The notes under the pieces: generated by a model
What the model saw: only the letters and a program-made list of their open reading frames with translations
What the model was told of the DNA's origin: nothing
Database searches by the model: none
In this document: in pieces, positions 44,069 through 54,389 of the stretch
Position numbering within the stretch: position 1 is the first letter of the stretch
Layout of the letters: each line of letters opens with the position of its first letter
Translations under genes and position numbers: made by a program
Assembly (NCBI RefSeq): GCF_000317895.1
Contig: NC_019567.1
Coordinates: forward strand, 3,924,595 to 3,988,594
Length of the DNA: 64,000 nucleotides
Direction of reading: 5' to 3'
Origin: Bdellovibrio bacteriovorus str. Tiberius
GTDB taxonomy: Bacteria > Bdellovibrionota > Bdellovibrionia > Bdellovibrionales > Bdellovibrionaceae

Positions 44069-45313
44069 ATGAAATACCGACTTCTGTACGTATCTTTTCT
44101 GGTAATTTCCTTTGCCATACTTAGTACAGGCTGCAGTCTTGATGCCGATCTCTTTTCAAAAGACTTAGCAAGTATCGACGACAATACCCACAATAACTTT
44201 TTGGCTTCCAAGCTTTCCGCTGGCGCCAACCACACGTGCCAGCTTAAGGCGGATGGATCTGTCTGGTGCTGGGGCCGCAATGTCTGGGGCGAACTTGGAA
44301 ATGGCACCAACACCGACAGCACCGCTCCCGTCAGCGTTCTTGATCCCGGTGTTCACTACGACAGCATTTCGGTCACCGATAATTTCGCCTGCGGTCTGAC
44401 ATCGCAAGGCGCCGTTCGTTGCTGGGGAAGCAATTCCAGCGGTCAGCTGGGCAATGGGGTCTTGGATTCCAACATCCCCTTGCAGGTGCAAGGATTGGAA
44501 TCCGGCGTGATCTCTGTTTCCACCTCGGGGGAACGATGGGGAAATTATGGCTACGCGTGCGCCCTGCTCGCAGATAAAACAGTGAAATGCTGGGGATATC
44601 ACCCTGCAAATATTGGCAACGGCACGAATTCCAGCGCAACACCCGTGACAGTCGCTGGCCTGACGGGCGCAGTGCAAATTTCCACGGGTCGTGGTCACAC
44701 TTGCGCCCTGCTGGAATCCAAAAATGCGGTCTGCTGGGGCGGCAACGCCGGGGGACAGTTGGGCGATGGCACCGGAATGGATTCAGCAATTCCGGTGCAA
44801 GTCAGCGGACTGACCAATGTTAAAAAAATTCTGGCAGCCTCTGCATCCTGGTTAAACGGTGGTTTTAGCTGTGCGCTGATGGAAAACGGCACCGTGAAGT
44901 GCTGGGGGATTAATAGCAATGGAACTCTTGGAAACAACAACAACGCCGTCACTCATTCGCTCAGCCCCGTGGATGTATTTGGTCTGACGGATATCGAAGA
45001 CTTGGCGATCGCTTACGGAAATGATTCCAATGGCAACGGCACGGCGTGCGCCATTCATCAAAGCGGACAGGTTTCTTGCTGGGGATCAAACTCCAGCGGC
45101 ATGGTGGGTGACGGCACTTACAATCCAACGTTCATCCCACTGCAGGTGAATAATCTTATCAGTCGCCAAACCGCCGTCGCTCTGGGCGAAGGCGGCGACA
45201 ACGGATGCGGTCACACGTGCGCGCTAAATGATCTGGGAAATTTCAAATGTTGGGGTGCGAATGGGTCCGGTCAGCTGGGTGATGGAACCACCACCGACCG
45301 TCTGGCACCCTGA
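44069..45313 (+). CDS. RCC1-repeat lipoprotein
   Basis: 414 aa with a lipoprotein signal (lipobox STGC) followed by seven RCC1-type repeats, each containing a CWG core and a GNGT/GDGT turn, enough for one seven-bladed propeller. The last repeat stops right after GDGTTTDRLAP, a few residues short of a full blade, so propeller closure must use N-terminal strands or is incomplete. Each blade contributes Cys residues (CALL...CWG), allowing intra-blade disulphides outside the cytoplasm. The function is unknown; such propellers mediate protein or ligand binding. A CATAAT at 44045-44050 may be its -10. Its TGA abuts the stop of the convergent gene. Confidence 0.8.
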   Translation: MKYRLLYVSFLVISFAILSTGCSLDADLFSKDLASIDDNTHNNFLASKLSAGANHTCQLKADGSVWCWGRNVWGELGNGTNTDSTAPVSVLDPGVHYDSISVTDNFACGLTSQGAVRCWGSNSSGQLGNGVLDSNIPLQVQGLESGVISVSTSGERWGNYGYACALLADKTVKCWGYHPANIGNGTNSSATPVTVAGLTGAVQISTGRGHTCALLESKNAVCWGGNAGGQLGDGTGMDSAIPVQVSGLTNVKKILAASASWLNGGFSCALMENGTVKCWGINSNGTLGNNNNAVTHSLSPVDVFGLTDIEDLAIAYGNDSNGNGTACAIHQSGQVSCWGSNSSGMVGDGTYNPTFIPLQVNNLISRQTAVALGEGGDNGCGHTCALNDLGNFKCWGANGSGQLGDGTTTDRLAP

Positions 45314-46291
45314 TTAGAATTCTAAACGAAGACCACCACCGAACAGGAAGTCCGTCGTGGTGTCTGGATCATCAGGGGCTTCCGTCTTCGCGTACTGAGT
45401 CGCATAGACATCAATAAAGGTGTTCTCAAGTCCCCAACTAAACGTGCTTTGCTTCGCCGTTTCGTAATCGATCCAATCCAGTTGAATCAGCATTCCCACG
45501 GTGTAGTTGTAACCCATCTGAGTCGTGGCCGAGAAAGAATCCGTCGCGCTTTTTTCAGAAAATCCCATCTGCCAAACATTGATACCCACATAAGGCGCAA
45601 CGTACGGTTCATTCATCAGCATGTCTGCCGTGAATTTGAAACCAATTCCGTACTTGGTGATTTCCAAACTGCGGTCACTGTTTCCGTCCACTTTACCGAC
45701 GCCATATAAAGCGCCTGCGGCTAAAGAGCCCAGCATGAAATTGTATTTATAGTCCAAACCCAGCTGAATCAGATTCACCGTGTCCGAACCAAAAACGGCT
45801 TTGTAGGATTGACCGTCCAAAGTGGAAATGAAGTTTTTAAATTCGATCGCCTCATAATCAAACGACACATAGGTTCCGTGAGTTTCGCGTCGGACTTTAT
45901 AGTCCGCCAGATTATCCTGACGGATCTGCACTTCCACCAGCGGCAGATGTTCCAGGGCCGGGCTTGGAGTGGGTTCGGCGTATCTTTGCACCGGAGCTTC
46001 AATCACCGCCGGCTCTTCAGGAACTGGAACGGCCTCTTCGGTTTCAGCGGTGGAGGTTTCTTCAGATGTTGTTGTGGATTCTTCAGCGAACGGATCAGAA
46101 TCTTCATCCACATCGGTGGTTTCCACAGGGGAAAGATCATCGAAATCGGCCGGAGCTTGTTGCTGCTGTTGAATTTCGACATCATCGGCAGCTTCCACTT
46201 CCTGCTCGATATCTTGAGCATAGGCAGAAAAGCCCACCATCAAGGTCAGCAGAATACATACTTTTGATTTAAGACTTTGGTGCAATTTCAT
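45314..46291 (-). CDS. outer-membrane beta-barrel-type protein with acidic N-terminal linker
   Basis: 325 aa from ATG 46291: a signal peptide ending SAYAQ, then an unusual Glu/Asp/Thr/Ser/Pro/Gln-rich stretch of about 75 residues (including five Gln in a row), then about 210 residues of alternating beta-strand character ending in GGGLRLEF with the C-terminal aromatic typical of barrels inserted by the BAM machinery. The open frame continues upstream to 46606, but that part overlaps the divergent glycosidase gene and looks non-coding. Function unknown; the acidic linker could face the periplasm or bind cations. Confidence 0.7.
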   Translation of the reverse strand: MKLHQSLKSKVCILLTLMVGFSAYAQDIEQEVEAADDVEIQQQQQAPADFDDLSPVETTDVDEDSDPFAEESTTTSEETSTAETEEAVPVPEEPAVIEAPVQRYAEPTPSPALEHLPLVEVQIRQDNLADYKVRRETHGTYVSFDYEAIEFKNFISTLDGQSYKAVFGSDTVNLIQLGLDYKYNFMLGSLAAGALYGVGKVDGNSDRSLEITKYGIGFKFTADMLMNEPYVAPYVGINVWQMGFSEKSATDSFSATTQMGYNYTVGMLIQLDWIDYETAKQSTFSWGLENTFIDVYATQYAKTEAPDDPDTTTDFLFGGGLRLEF

Positions 46292-46346
46292 GCTGTCTCT
46301 CAAATCTCGTCTGGCCTCGTAGGGGCCAAGTGATAGTCTGAATCTT

Positions 46347-48023
46347 ATGAACAAGTATATCAGGGGAATCCTTAGGAATTTTAGTTTTTGTCTGCTGATT
46401 CTTGTTTTTCCCCACCTTGTACTAGCTTCTGGTCCTTCGGCTGACAAGCTGTCAAAAGTCATCGATTTCAAGATCAAACAAATGAGTCCTGAAGAAAAAG
46501 TCGGACAGCTTTTCATCGTCGGCTTTCCCCATAAAAACGTCGCTCCGGATCTGGAATCCTTTATCGCGAAATACAAACCCGGATCATTCCTGCTATTTAA
46601 ACGCAATATGATTTCAGCCCCGCAGATTCGGGAGCTGAATCTGGCGCTTTATAAAGCAAGCTACAAACATTCTAAACTTCCACCACTGATTGCCATCGAT
46701 CAGGAAGGTGGATCGGTATCCCGCCTGCCGATCACGCCCGCTCCGCCGAATGCATTGGCCCTGGGGCAGACCCAGTCCCCTCTTTTGGCGGAAGAGATGG
46801 GCTATCAAACAGGACTATTCCTGCGTGAAGTGGGCTTCAACATGAATCTTGCGCCCGTGCTGGATGTGGTGGACCCCTATTCGACAAGCTTCATTGGTGT
46901 CAGATCCTTTGGCTCGGATCCGGAGCTGGTGCGCGACATCGGTGTCGCCTATTCAAAAGGTCTTCTTAAAGCGCGCGTGATCCCCACGGCGAAACACTTC
47001 CCGGGCACCGGCAGTCTGAATCAGGATCCGCATCTGACAGTCGTAAAAAACAGCGCGACTTTGGAAGAAATGAAAAGGCGCGATTTGATTCCTTTCATAG
47101 GTTATTCAAAAATCGGCGCCAATATTGCGGTGATGATGTCGCATCTGATTTACCCGGGTCTGGATGAAGATTTAGAGCCCGCAAGTTTTTCCACAAAGAT
47201 TTCCAAAACTCTTTTACGTGATGAACTGAAGTACCAGGGCCTGGTCATGACCGATGACTTGCAGATGCAAGGATCAAAGCAAGTGCTGCGCCCGGAAGCC
47301 GCGGCCCTGCGCGCCCTGCAATCGGGGTCCGACATCGTGATGCTGACATGGTCTTTTGCCGATCAGGGAAAGGCTTTTGATTACGTCTTGGCAGCCCTGA
47401 AATCCGGCGACCTTCCATCCGCCAGCGTGGATGAAAAACTTCGCCGTATTTTACGCGTAAAGGCCTTTGCAAACGTTTATCGCAGAGACCCCAAGCTGCC
47501 CTCCCTGCTTAGTGGCAACAGCCTCACGTCGCCTCAATACGCAGAGATCGAAGACGAAGTTTTATCCCAGAACTTAAAAACCAGCCTGATCCCAAGACAG
47601 CTGCCCTCAGCAAAAACCCCGCGTAAGCCCGCGTCGCTGGAAACTGTGTGTGCCGCCTCACCGTCTCAGGATTTCTTGCTGTCCTTTGTGGGCACGGAAA
47701 AAAGAAAGATCCCAAGTCTGAAGCTTGAAAACAGCTCGTTGGGTAAGGATCTGTCGGCATTGTTGAGTAAGAATCAATGCACGGCTTTGTTTGTTGGCGT
47801 CACCGGTCCTCGCACCGCCCGTCAGGTGCGTGGTCTTTCCCCGCAGGAACGCCAAAAGCTGATTGTGGTGAACTTGGGGGCGCCTCGCCTGTTCCCGAAG
47901 TCGCGTGGCTATCGCCAGGTCATTCAGCTTTACTTTAATCACAGGGATGCCGGCAAAAAGATAGCCCAGTACCGGGATGAAATCTTAAAGAGTTCTCAAG
48001 GTTCGTTTGCCTTGAAAGATTAG
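46347..48023 (+). CDS. nagZ: exported NagZ-like beta-N-acetylhexosaminidase (GH3)
   Basis: 558 aa. The GH3 domain (about 45-375) has IDQEGGSVSRL, the NagZ signature KHFPGTGSLNQDPH with the general acid/base pair Asp227-His229, and nucleophile Asp303 in VMTDDLQM. NagZ hydrolyses GlcNAc from peptidoglycan fragments. Classical Gram-negative NagZ is cytoplasmic and about 340 aa. Here an N-terminal hydrophobic signal (NFSFCLLILVFPHLVLASG) and a C-terminal extension of about 180 residues are present, so a periplasmic or exported form acting on murein outside the cytoplasm is likely. The SD before ATG 46347 is weak. A terminator follows. Confidence 0.85.
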   Translation: MNKYIRGILRNFSFCLLILVFPHLVLASGPSADKLSKVIDFKIKQMSPEEKVGQLFIVGFPHKNVAPDLESFIAKYKPGSFLLFKRNMISAPQIRELNLALYKASYKHSKLPPLIAIDQEGGSVSRLPITPAPPNALALGQTQSPLLAEEMGYQTGLFLREVGFNMNLAPVLDVVDPYSTSFIGVRSFGSDPELVRDIGVAYSKGLLKARVIPTAKHFPGTGSLNQDPHLTVVKNSATLEEMKRRDLIPFIGYSKIGANIAVMMSHLIYPGLDEDLEPASFSTKISKTLLRDELKYQGLVMTDDLQMQGSKQVLRPEAAALRALQSGSDIVMLTWSFADQGKAFDYVLAALKSGDLPSASVDEKLRRILRVKAFANVYRRDPKLPSLLSGNSLTSPQYAEIEDEVLSQNLKTSLIPRQLPSAKTPRKPASLETVCAASPSQDFLLSFVGTEKRKIPSLKLENSSLGKDLSALLSKNQCTALFVGVTGPRTARQVRGLSPQERQKLIVVNLGAPRLFPKSRGYRQVIQLYFNHRDAGKKIAQYRDEILKSSQGSFALKD

Positions 48024-48049
48024 ATCTTCAGAAATGACATTCTGAAAAA

Positions 48050-48082
48050 AGAAACGGAGGCTTGTGGCCTCCGTTTTAGTTT
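48050..48082. terminator. bidirectional terminator between nagZ and the atp operon
   Basis: AAACGGAGGC (48052-48061), loop TTGTG, GCCTCCGTTTT (48067-48077), with A-runs on the left; it lies between convergent genes. Confidence 0.85.
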
Positions 48083-48083
48083 C

Positions 48084-48500
48084 TTACTTCTTAGCTGGCT
48101 GTTGTTCAGCCGCTTCGATTTTCGCTCTCGCGTGAGCCCAGTCGCGCTGGAACTCTGCCCAGTCCTCGTCTGTGATCAATTCGTTCATGATCTTCTTTTC
48201 AGAAAGAGCCAGGAACTCTTTTGTCGCCTGAAGATCAATGTCTTCAGGAAGGTCCGCGATGTTGGCAAGAATATTCACGCCCTCAGGGGAAACCTGGCAG
48301 TAACCCCAGCTGATAACAGCCAAGTCCTGCTTTTCTTTCCCTTTGAGTTTCCATTTCATCACGCCTGTTTCCAGAGTGGTGATCAATGGAGCGTGACCAG
48401 GAAGAATGTTCAACTCTCCCTTGAATGCTGGAACAGTCACCTCGTCGACCTCTTGGCCAACAAGGATGCGCTTTTCCGGTGTCACGATTGTCAGTTTCAT
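48084..48500 (-). CDS. atpC: ATP synthase epsilon subunit
   Basis: Central-stalk regulatory subunit of F1. 138 aa with the N-terminal beta domain (KLTIVTPEKRILVGQEVDEVTVPAFKGE region, LPGHAPLITTLETG) and a C-terminal helical hairpin. ATG 48500 has AAGGGG upstream; a GTG six bases earlier overlaps that SD. Last gene of the operon. Confidence 0.94.
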   Translation of the reverse strand: MKLTIVTPEKRILVGQEVDEVTVPAFKGELNILPGHAPLITTLETGVMKWKLKGKEKQDLAVISWGYCQVSPEGVNILANIADLPEDIDLQATKEFLALSEKKIMNELITDEDWAEFQRDWAHARAKIEAAEQQPAKK

Positions 48501-48526
48501 ATTCACCCCTTAGGAAGAGGCAGGCA

Positions 48527-49936
<1,410 letters not shown>

Positions 49937-49944
49937 TCAGCTCC

Positions 49945-50832
49945 CTATCCTTTAAGCGCTTCAGCGCCAGATACGATTTCAATCAATTCTGTAGTAATTT
50001 TTTCTTGTCTCAATTTGTTATACGTCAGAGTGAGTTTGTTGATCATCTCTTTCGCGTTGTTTGTCGCGTTTTCCATCGCGCTCATACGAGCACCATGTTC
50101 ACCCGCAACAGACTCGGACATACATCTGTAAACTTGAAGTTCGAAGTGTTTCTCAAGCAATTCTTTGATGATTTGCTCTGGAGCCGGTTCGAAGATCATA
50201 TCGACAGCAAAGTTGGATGCAGCTTCAGTTTCTGTTTTGAAAGTCGTCAAACCAAGGTTGATTGGCAGAAGAGTTTCAGCAGTCACTGTCTGGGAGATGG
50301 CAGATTGGAACTCGTTGTGCACGATACGAACTTCATCGTAAGCGCCTTCAAGGTAATCATTCATCACGCGGTTCGCAACTTTGGAAGCCAGCTCATAGGA
50401 AATGTCCTTATCAAGCTTGGTGATGTAATCAACCGGCTTGATACCACGTCTTGCGAAGTAGTCATGACCACGACGACCCACGAACAGGAAGTCGATCTTC
50501 TCTAGAGAAGCTTTGTTGTTGTTATAATAAGCTTCAGCGAATTTGTTGATATTGCTGTTGAAAGCGCCGCAAAGACCGCGATCAGAAGTGATAACAACAA
50601 GCAAAACATTCTTTACTTGTTCTTTCTTCTCCATCAACGGATGCGACACCTTATTGGTCACAGCGATATCCGCAATCACCTGACGCAAAGCCAGAGCATA
50701 AGGACGCATATTAACGATGTTATTCTGCGCCTTTCTCAACTTTGCAGCAGACACGAGCTTCATAGCTTTCGTGATCTGCTGGGTGTTTTTAGTGGACTCA
50801 ATCTGAGCCCGGATATCCTTCAAGCTTGCCAT
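49945..50832 (-). CDS. atpG: ATP synthase gamma subunit
   Basis: Rotary shaft of F1. 295 aa with N-terminal helix KDIRAQIESTKNTQQITKAMKLVSAAKLRKAQ, TSDRGLCGAFNSN, and the C-terminal helix with ENATNNAKEMINKLTLTYNKLRQEKITTELIEIVSGAEAL. It has the typical length and lies between alpha and beta. Confidence 0.96.
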   Translation of the reverse strand: MASLKDIRAQIESTKNTQQITKAMKLVSAAKLRKAQNNIVNMRPYALALRQVIADIAVTNKVSHPLMEKKEQVKNVLLVVITSDRGLCGAFNSNINKFAEAYYNNNKASLEKIDFLFVGRRGHDYFARRGIKPVDYITKLDKDISYELASKVANRVMNDYLEGAYDEVRIVHNEFQSAISQTVTAETLLPINLGLTTFKTETEAASNFAVDMIFEPAPEQIIKELLEKHFELQVYRCMSESVAGEHGARMSAMENATNNAKEMINKLTLTYNKLRQEKITTELIEIVSGAEALKG

Positions 50833-50844
50833 TTAAGCACCAAA

Positions 50845-52368
50845 TTACTTGTTAGAAGGTTGGAAGATTGCTTTGAACTCTTCAAGAGCTGCCAACAATG
50901 CTTTTTTAGTATCGTCAGCAATCGCTTTCTTCTCAGAGATAGTTTTGATGATCTCAGAGTGCTTGTTTTTCAAGAACTCGATCATTTCTTTTTCGTATCT
51001 CTTAACGTCTGTCTCTGGGTATTGGTCAACGAACGCGTTACCAGCAGCGAAGATCATGATGATTTGCTCTTCAACTTTTACCGGAGAGTATTGAGGCTGT
51101 TTCAACACTTCAATCAGACGACGACCACGAGCAAGCTGTTGCTGGGACGCTTTATCCAAATCGGATGCAAACGCAGCGAATGCTTCCATGGAACGGAACT
51201 GAGCAAGCTCAAGTTTCAGGGAACCTGCAACTTGTTTCATCGCTTTAATCTGAGCCGCACCACCCACGCGAGAAACGGATTTACCTACAGAGATAGCTGG
51301 ACGCACACCTTTGTAGAACAGATCGGATTCAAGGAAGATCTGACCATCAGTGATGGAGATAACGTTGGTAGGGATGTAAGCAGAGATATCGCCCGCTTGA
51401 GTCTCGATGATTGGCAATGCAGTCAAAGAACCGCCGCCTTTATCAGCAGACAATTTGGAAGCACGTTCCAACAAACGGCTGTGGCAATAGAACACGTCAC
51501 CTGGGTAAGCTTCACGGCCCGGAGGACGACGAAGAAGCAAAGACAATTGACGGTAAGCCTGAGCTTGTTTCGTCAAGTCATCGTAAACGATAAGAGCATG
51601 TCTGCCAGTATCGCGGAAGTATTCAGCCATAGCTGTACCGGAGTAAGCAGCCAGGTATTGAAGTGGAGCTGGGTCAGAGGCATTCGCCGCGATGATAGTG
51701 GTGTACTCAAGAGCACCCGCCGCACGCAGTTTTTCAACCACTAGAGCTACTGTGGATTGTTTTTGACCGATAGCTACGTAGAAGCACTGAACATTCAAAC
51801 CTTTTTGGTTGATGATAGTGTCTACTGCGATAGTTGTTTTACCAGTTTGACGGTCACCGATGATCAATTCACGCTGACCACGGCCGATTGGTACAAGGGC
51901 GTCGATCGCCTTGATACCAGTTTGAAGAGGTTCTTCAACCGGGTGACGGTAAACGATACCAGGAGCTTTGGTTTCAACGATACGGGAGTGAGGCGTGTTG
52001 ATAGCGCCACGGCCGTCGATCGGGTTACCAAGGGCGTCTACAACGCGACCAAGAAGAGCTTCACCTACAGGTACGGAAACGATTTTTTTCGTTCTTTTAA
52101 CTACGTCGCCTTCTTTGATGTGACGGTCTTCACCGAACAACACGGCACCAACGTAACCTTCTTCAAGGTTCAGAACCATTCCGTATACTTCGCCTGGGAA
52201 CTCTACAAGTTCACCAGCCATTGCGTTTTCAAGACCATAGATACGAGCAACCCCGTCCCCTACGGAAAGAACGCTACCTGTTTCACTTACTTCAATCTTT
52301 TTGTTGTATTGATTGATTTGCTCTTTGAGAACGCGACTGATCTCGTCAGCACGGATTTGTGTTTCCAT
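50845..52368 (-). CDS. atpA: ATP synthase alpha subunit
   Basis: Non-catalytic nucleotide-binding F1 subunit. 507 aa. It has [21 protein letters not shown], Walker A GDRQTGKT (about 170), [31 protein letters not shown] and the family signature [14 protein letters not shown]. Two bases separate it from atpH. Confidence 0.97.
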   Translation of the reverse strand: METQIRADEISRVLKEQINQYNKKIEVSETGSVLSVGDGVARIYGLENAMAGELVEFPGEVYGMVLNLEEGYVGAVLFGEDRHIKEGDVVKRTKKIVSVPVGEALLGRVVDALGNPIDGRGAINTPHSRIVETKAPGIVYRHPVEEPLQTGIKAIDALVPIGRGQRELIIGDRQTGKTTIAVDTIINQKGLNVQCFYVAIGQKQSTVALVVEKLRAAGALEYTTIIAANASDPAPLQYLAAYSGTAMAEYFRDTGRHALIVYDDLTKQAQAYRQLSLLLRRPPGREAYPGDVFYCHSRLLERASKLSADKGGGSLTALPIIETQAGDISAYIPTNVISITDGQIFLESDLFYKGVRPAISVGKSVSRVGGAAQIKAMKQVAGSLKLELAQFRSMEAFAAFASDLDKASQQQLARGRRLIEVLKQPQYSPVKVEEQIIMIFAAGNAFVDQYPETDVKRYEKEMIEFLKNKHSEIIKTISEKKAIADDTKKALLAALEEFKAIFQPSNK

Positions 52369-52370
52369 TG

Positions 52371-52919
52371 TTAGTTGGCTCTCCTGTTTAGTTCTTCATT
52401 TAATTTTTTAAGATGAGTGTCGATGCTGTCATCGAATGTCCAGCCGCCTACAGTGGCAACGATGCCACCAAGCAGTTTTGGATCCTGTTCGTAAGTCAGA
52501 ACGATTTTCTTATTCAATACTTTAGTGATTTTTTGCTCGATGTCTTTTTGAGCATCTGCCGCCAGAGGCTGGGCAGAACGAACCACTCCGCGAGTCACGC
52601 CCTCTTCCAAATCAAGAAGATCGCGGTATGCGAAGGAAATTTGCTCAAGAACACCGAAGCGGTTTTTTTCAGCCAGCAGAACAAGTGTGTTCACCACTTC
52701 TTCAGAAACACCTTTGCCGGACAAAGACGCTTTTACCGCTGTGATCTTCTGATCAGAACCGATCATTGGATTTTCGAAATAGTTTTTTACAGAGACATCG
52801 CCCGCGAAGGACTTCACCAGTGCCTGCAGTTCTGCGTGCACTTGAGTGTGGATGCCTTTTTGCTTTGCTACAGCCAGAAGGGCTTTTGCGTATCTTTTGG
52901 AAATCTCGCTGACTCTCAT
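52371..52919 (-). CDS. atpH: ATP synthase delta subunit
   Basis: Links the peripheral stalk to F1. 182 aa beginning [16 protein letters not shown], with the C-terminal [21 protein letters not shown] motif (here [20 protein letters not shown]). ATG 52919 has GGAG upstream and is family-like; the upstream frame to 52982 lies inside atpF. Confidence 0.94.
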   Translation of the reverse strand: MRVSEISKRYAKALLAVAKQKGIHTQVHAELQALVKSFAGDVSVKNYFENPMIGSDQKITAVKASLSGKGVSEEVVNTLVLLAEKNRFGVLEQISFAYRDLLDLEEGVTRGVVRSAQPLAADAQKDIEQKITKVLNKKIVLTYEQDPKLLGGIVATVGGWTFDDSIDTHLKKLNEELNRRAN

Positions 52920-52923
52920 CGGC

Positions 52924-53481
52924 TTACACTCCAACGTTGTTGATGAAATCTTTTTGCAGTTTTTGTTGATCAGAAGAACCAAGATCCTTCGTCAAAACGA
53001 TGCGAGCGGCTTCAACAGAATCCTGCAGAAGCTGGGTGCGAAGCTCTTTTTGAGCGCGCTGAACTTCAAGACGTGCTGTCAGTTCGGCATCAGTTTTAAT
53101 ACGCTTGGAAACGTCGTTGGCTTCATCAAGGATCTGTTTTTTCAGGTCTTCAGCGTGAGTCTGTGCTTTGCGCAGGTTCTCTTCGCGAGTCAGATCCAGA
53201 TTTGCCAGTTTGTTTTTGATATCAACGAATTCTTTTTCAGCCTGTTCACGCGCAAAAGCGGATTTTTGAGCTGCTTCCAGGTAAGCCGCTTTGCGGCCTG
53301 CGAAGAAGGAAACGATAGCATCTTTTGTGAAATAGATGATCGCCGCAAACAGGATCGTCAGGTTGATCGCCTGGAACATGATTGTGGAAGTTGGGATATG
53401 ATTGTCACCGTGATGACCGCCACCTGCTGCAAATACTGCTGCTGGAGCCAGAAGTACCAATAGATTCAAAATCAATTTCAT
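52924..53481 (-). CDS. atpF: ATP synthase b subunit with N-terminal signal-like segment
   Basis: Peripheral-stalk subunit. The N-terminus MKLILNLLVLLAPAAVFAAGGGHHGDN looks like a cleavable signal peptide. The real membrane helix follows (MFQAINLTILFAAIIYFTKDAIVSFF) and then a long charged coiled coil. This extra segment is a known feature of some deltaproteobacterial b subunits. ATG 53481 gives eight bases from GAGAG; the ATG at 53487 is too close to that SD. 185 aa. Confidence 0.9.
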   Translation of the reverse strand: MKLILNLLVLLAPAAVFAAGGGHHGDNHIPTSTIMFQAINLTILFAAIIYFTKDAIVSFFAGRKAAYLEAAQKSAFAREQAEKEFVDIKNKLANLDLTREENLRKAQTHAEDLKKQILDEANDVSKRIKTDAELTARLEVQRAQKELRTQLLQDSVEAARIVLTKDLGSSDQQKLQKDFINNVGV

Positions 53482-53494
53482 ATGCATTACTCTC

Positions 53495-53929
53495 TTATTT
53501 ACCAAGAAGCTTGCTGGTGATTGCCATTGCTACAGAGTTTGTCTGGGACTTCAATTCGCCCGCTGCAGTTGCTACCGCAGTTGTGATTTGAGTTCTGTTG
53601 TCCTGAACAAGTTTGTCCGCCTCTGTGCGGGCTTTGGAAACTGCAGATTCGTAATCTTTGTTCGCCTGAGATTTGGCCGCATCGATGATGGATTTCATCT
53701 GGCTGTTCAAGTCACGGGTTTTAACCTCGTACTCGGTCTGCAACTCTACGGATTTATTTTGATATTCAAGAGCAAGATCTTCGCCGCCCTTGGTTCTTCT
53801 TTCTCTTTCTTCCAATGCGTGAGCATAAGGACCGAAAACGACTTTGCTTAAAAAGATCAAAGCGATTGCGAAGAACACAAACTGAATGCCGGCCGTGGTA
53901 TTGATACCTAGTTGTGCAAAAATGTCCAT
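53495..53929 (-). CDS. atpF': ATP synthase b' subunit
   Basis: 144 aa with one N-terminal membrane helix (GIQFVFFAIALIFLSKVVFGPYA) and a charged coiled coil (about 38-144). It is shorter than b and is the first gene of the operon, as expected for the b' partner of a b/b' heterodimeric stalk. No a (atpB) or c (atpE) gene precedes it. Confidence 0.9.
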   Translation of the reverse strand: MDIFAQLGINTTAGIQFVFFAIALIFLSKVVFGPYAHALEERERRTKGGEDLALEYQNKSVELQTEYEVKTRDLNSQMKSIIDAAKSQANKDYESAVSKARTEADKLVQDNRTQITTAVATAAGELKSQTNSVAMAITSKLLGK

Positions 53930-53963
53930 TTTGTTGAAATCCCTACTGATTTTTTGACCTTCG

Positions 53964-53993
53964 GAATTAGCATTGGCGGCCTGAACAGGTCAA
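53964..53993 (-). promoter_or_regulatory. predicted atp operon promoter
   Basis: On the minus strand TTGACC (53988-53993), then 17-18 bases, then CTAATT/TAATTC (53964-53970), about 35 bases before the b' start. Confidence 0.45.
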
Positions 53994-54020
53994 GGCGTAT
54001 TTCTAGATGATAATGTTCGC

Positions 54021-54037
54021 TGCCTAAGACTTAGGCA
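54021..54037. repeat. 17-bp palindrome across the bactofilin stop codon
   Basis: TGCCTAAG-A-CTTAGGCA, a perfect 8-bp inverted repeat with a one-base centre, spans the last codons and the stop of the bactofilin gene. The 1-base loop argues against a stable RNA hairpin of full length, so a DNA-binding site is the alternative. Confidence 0.4.
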
Positions 54038-54389
54038 TGTAGGACGCACCCTCGAAAACGACCCCTTCATCGATGCGCAGACTTGGGGATGTTACGGTGC
54101 CTTTAAAGATGGCTGGAGGGTGCATTATAACCCTGCGACGGGCAAAGAGATTTCCCTCAACCCGGCCGGAAATAACGATGGTATCGGCTTCGATTTGGGC
54201 CGTTACAGAGGCCCCTTCGTTAATAACGATGGTGTCCTTGGTAAAGATTTCCCCCTTAAAGTCACCGCCAATTTGAACAGTCCCCTCGAAGCTGAGCTTT
54301 CCTTCGAAATGGGTCCCCTGGTCAAGGATTGCCGTCACATGACCAGTTAAAAGATCTTCTTGGAGTGCGGGGGAAAGGTTTACTGCCAT
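54024..54389 (-). CDS. bactofilin
   Basis: 121 aa, almost entirely the bactofilin (DUF583) beta-helix: repeated six-residue-type strands such as FEGKLSFEGTVQIGGDFKGEIFTKDTIVINEGASV, with short termini and no membrane segment. Bactofilins polymerise without nucleotide into cytoskeletal filaments and in several bacteria position ParABS or shape the cell wall. It overlaps the parB 3' end by 10 bases, so it is co-expressed with parA and parB, as in other bacteria where bactofilin works with chromosome segregation. Confidence 0.93.
   Translation of the reverse strand: MAVNLSPALQEDLLTGHVTAILDQGTHFEGKLSFEGTVQIGGDFKGEIFTKDTIVINEGASVTAQIEADTIVISGRVEGNLFARRRVIMHPPAIFKGTVTSPSLRIDEGVVFEGASYMPKS

Noticed and set aside
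44190..45300. Periodic similarity every about 150 bases resembling a DNA repeat array
   Set aside because: It is explained by seven RCC1 protein repeats; DNA identity between units is low.
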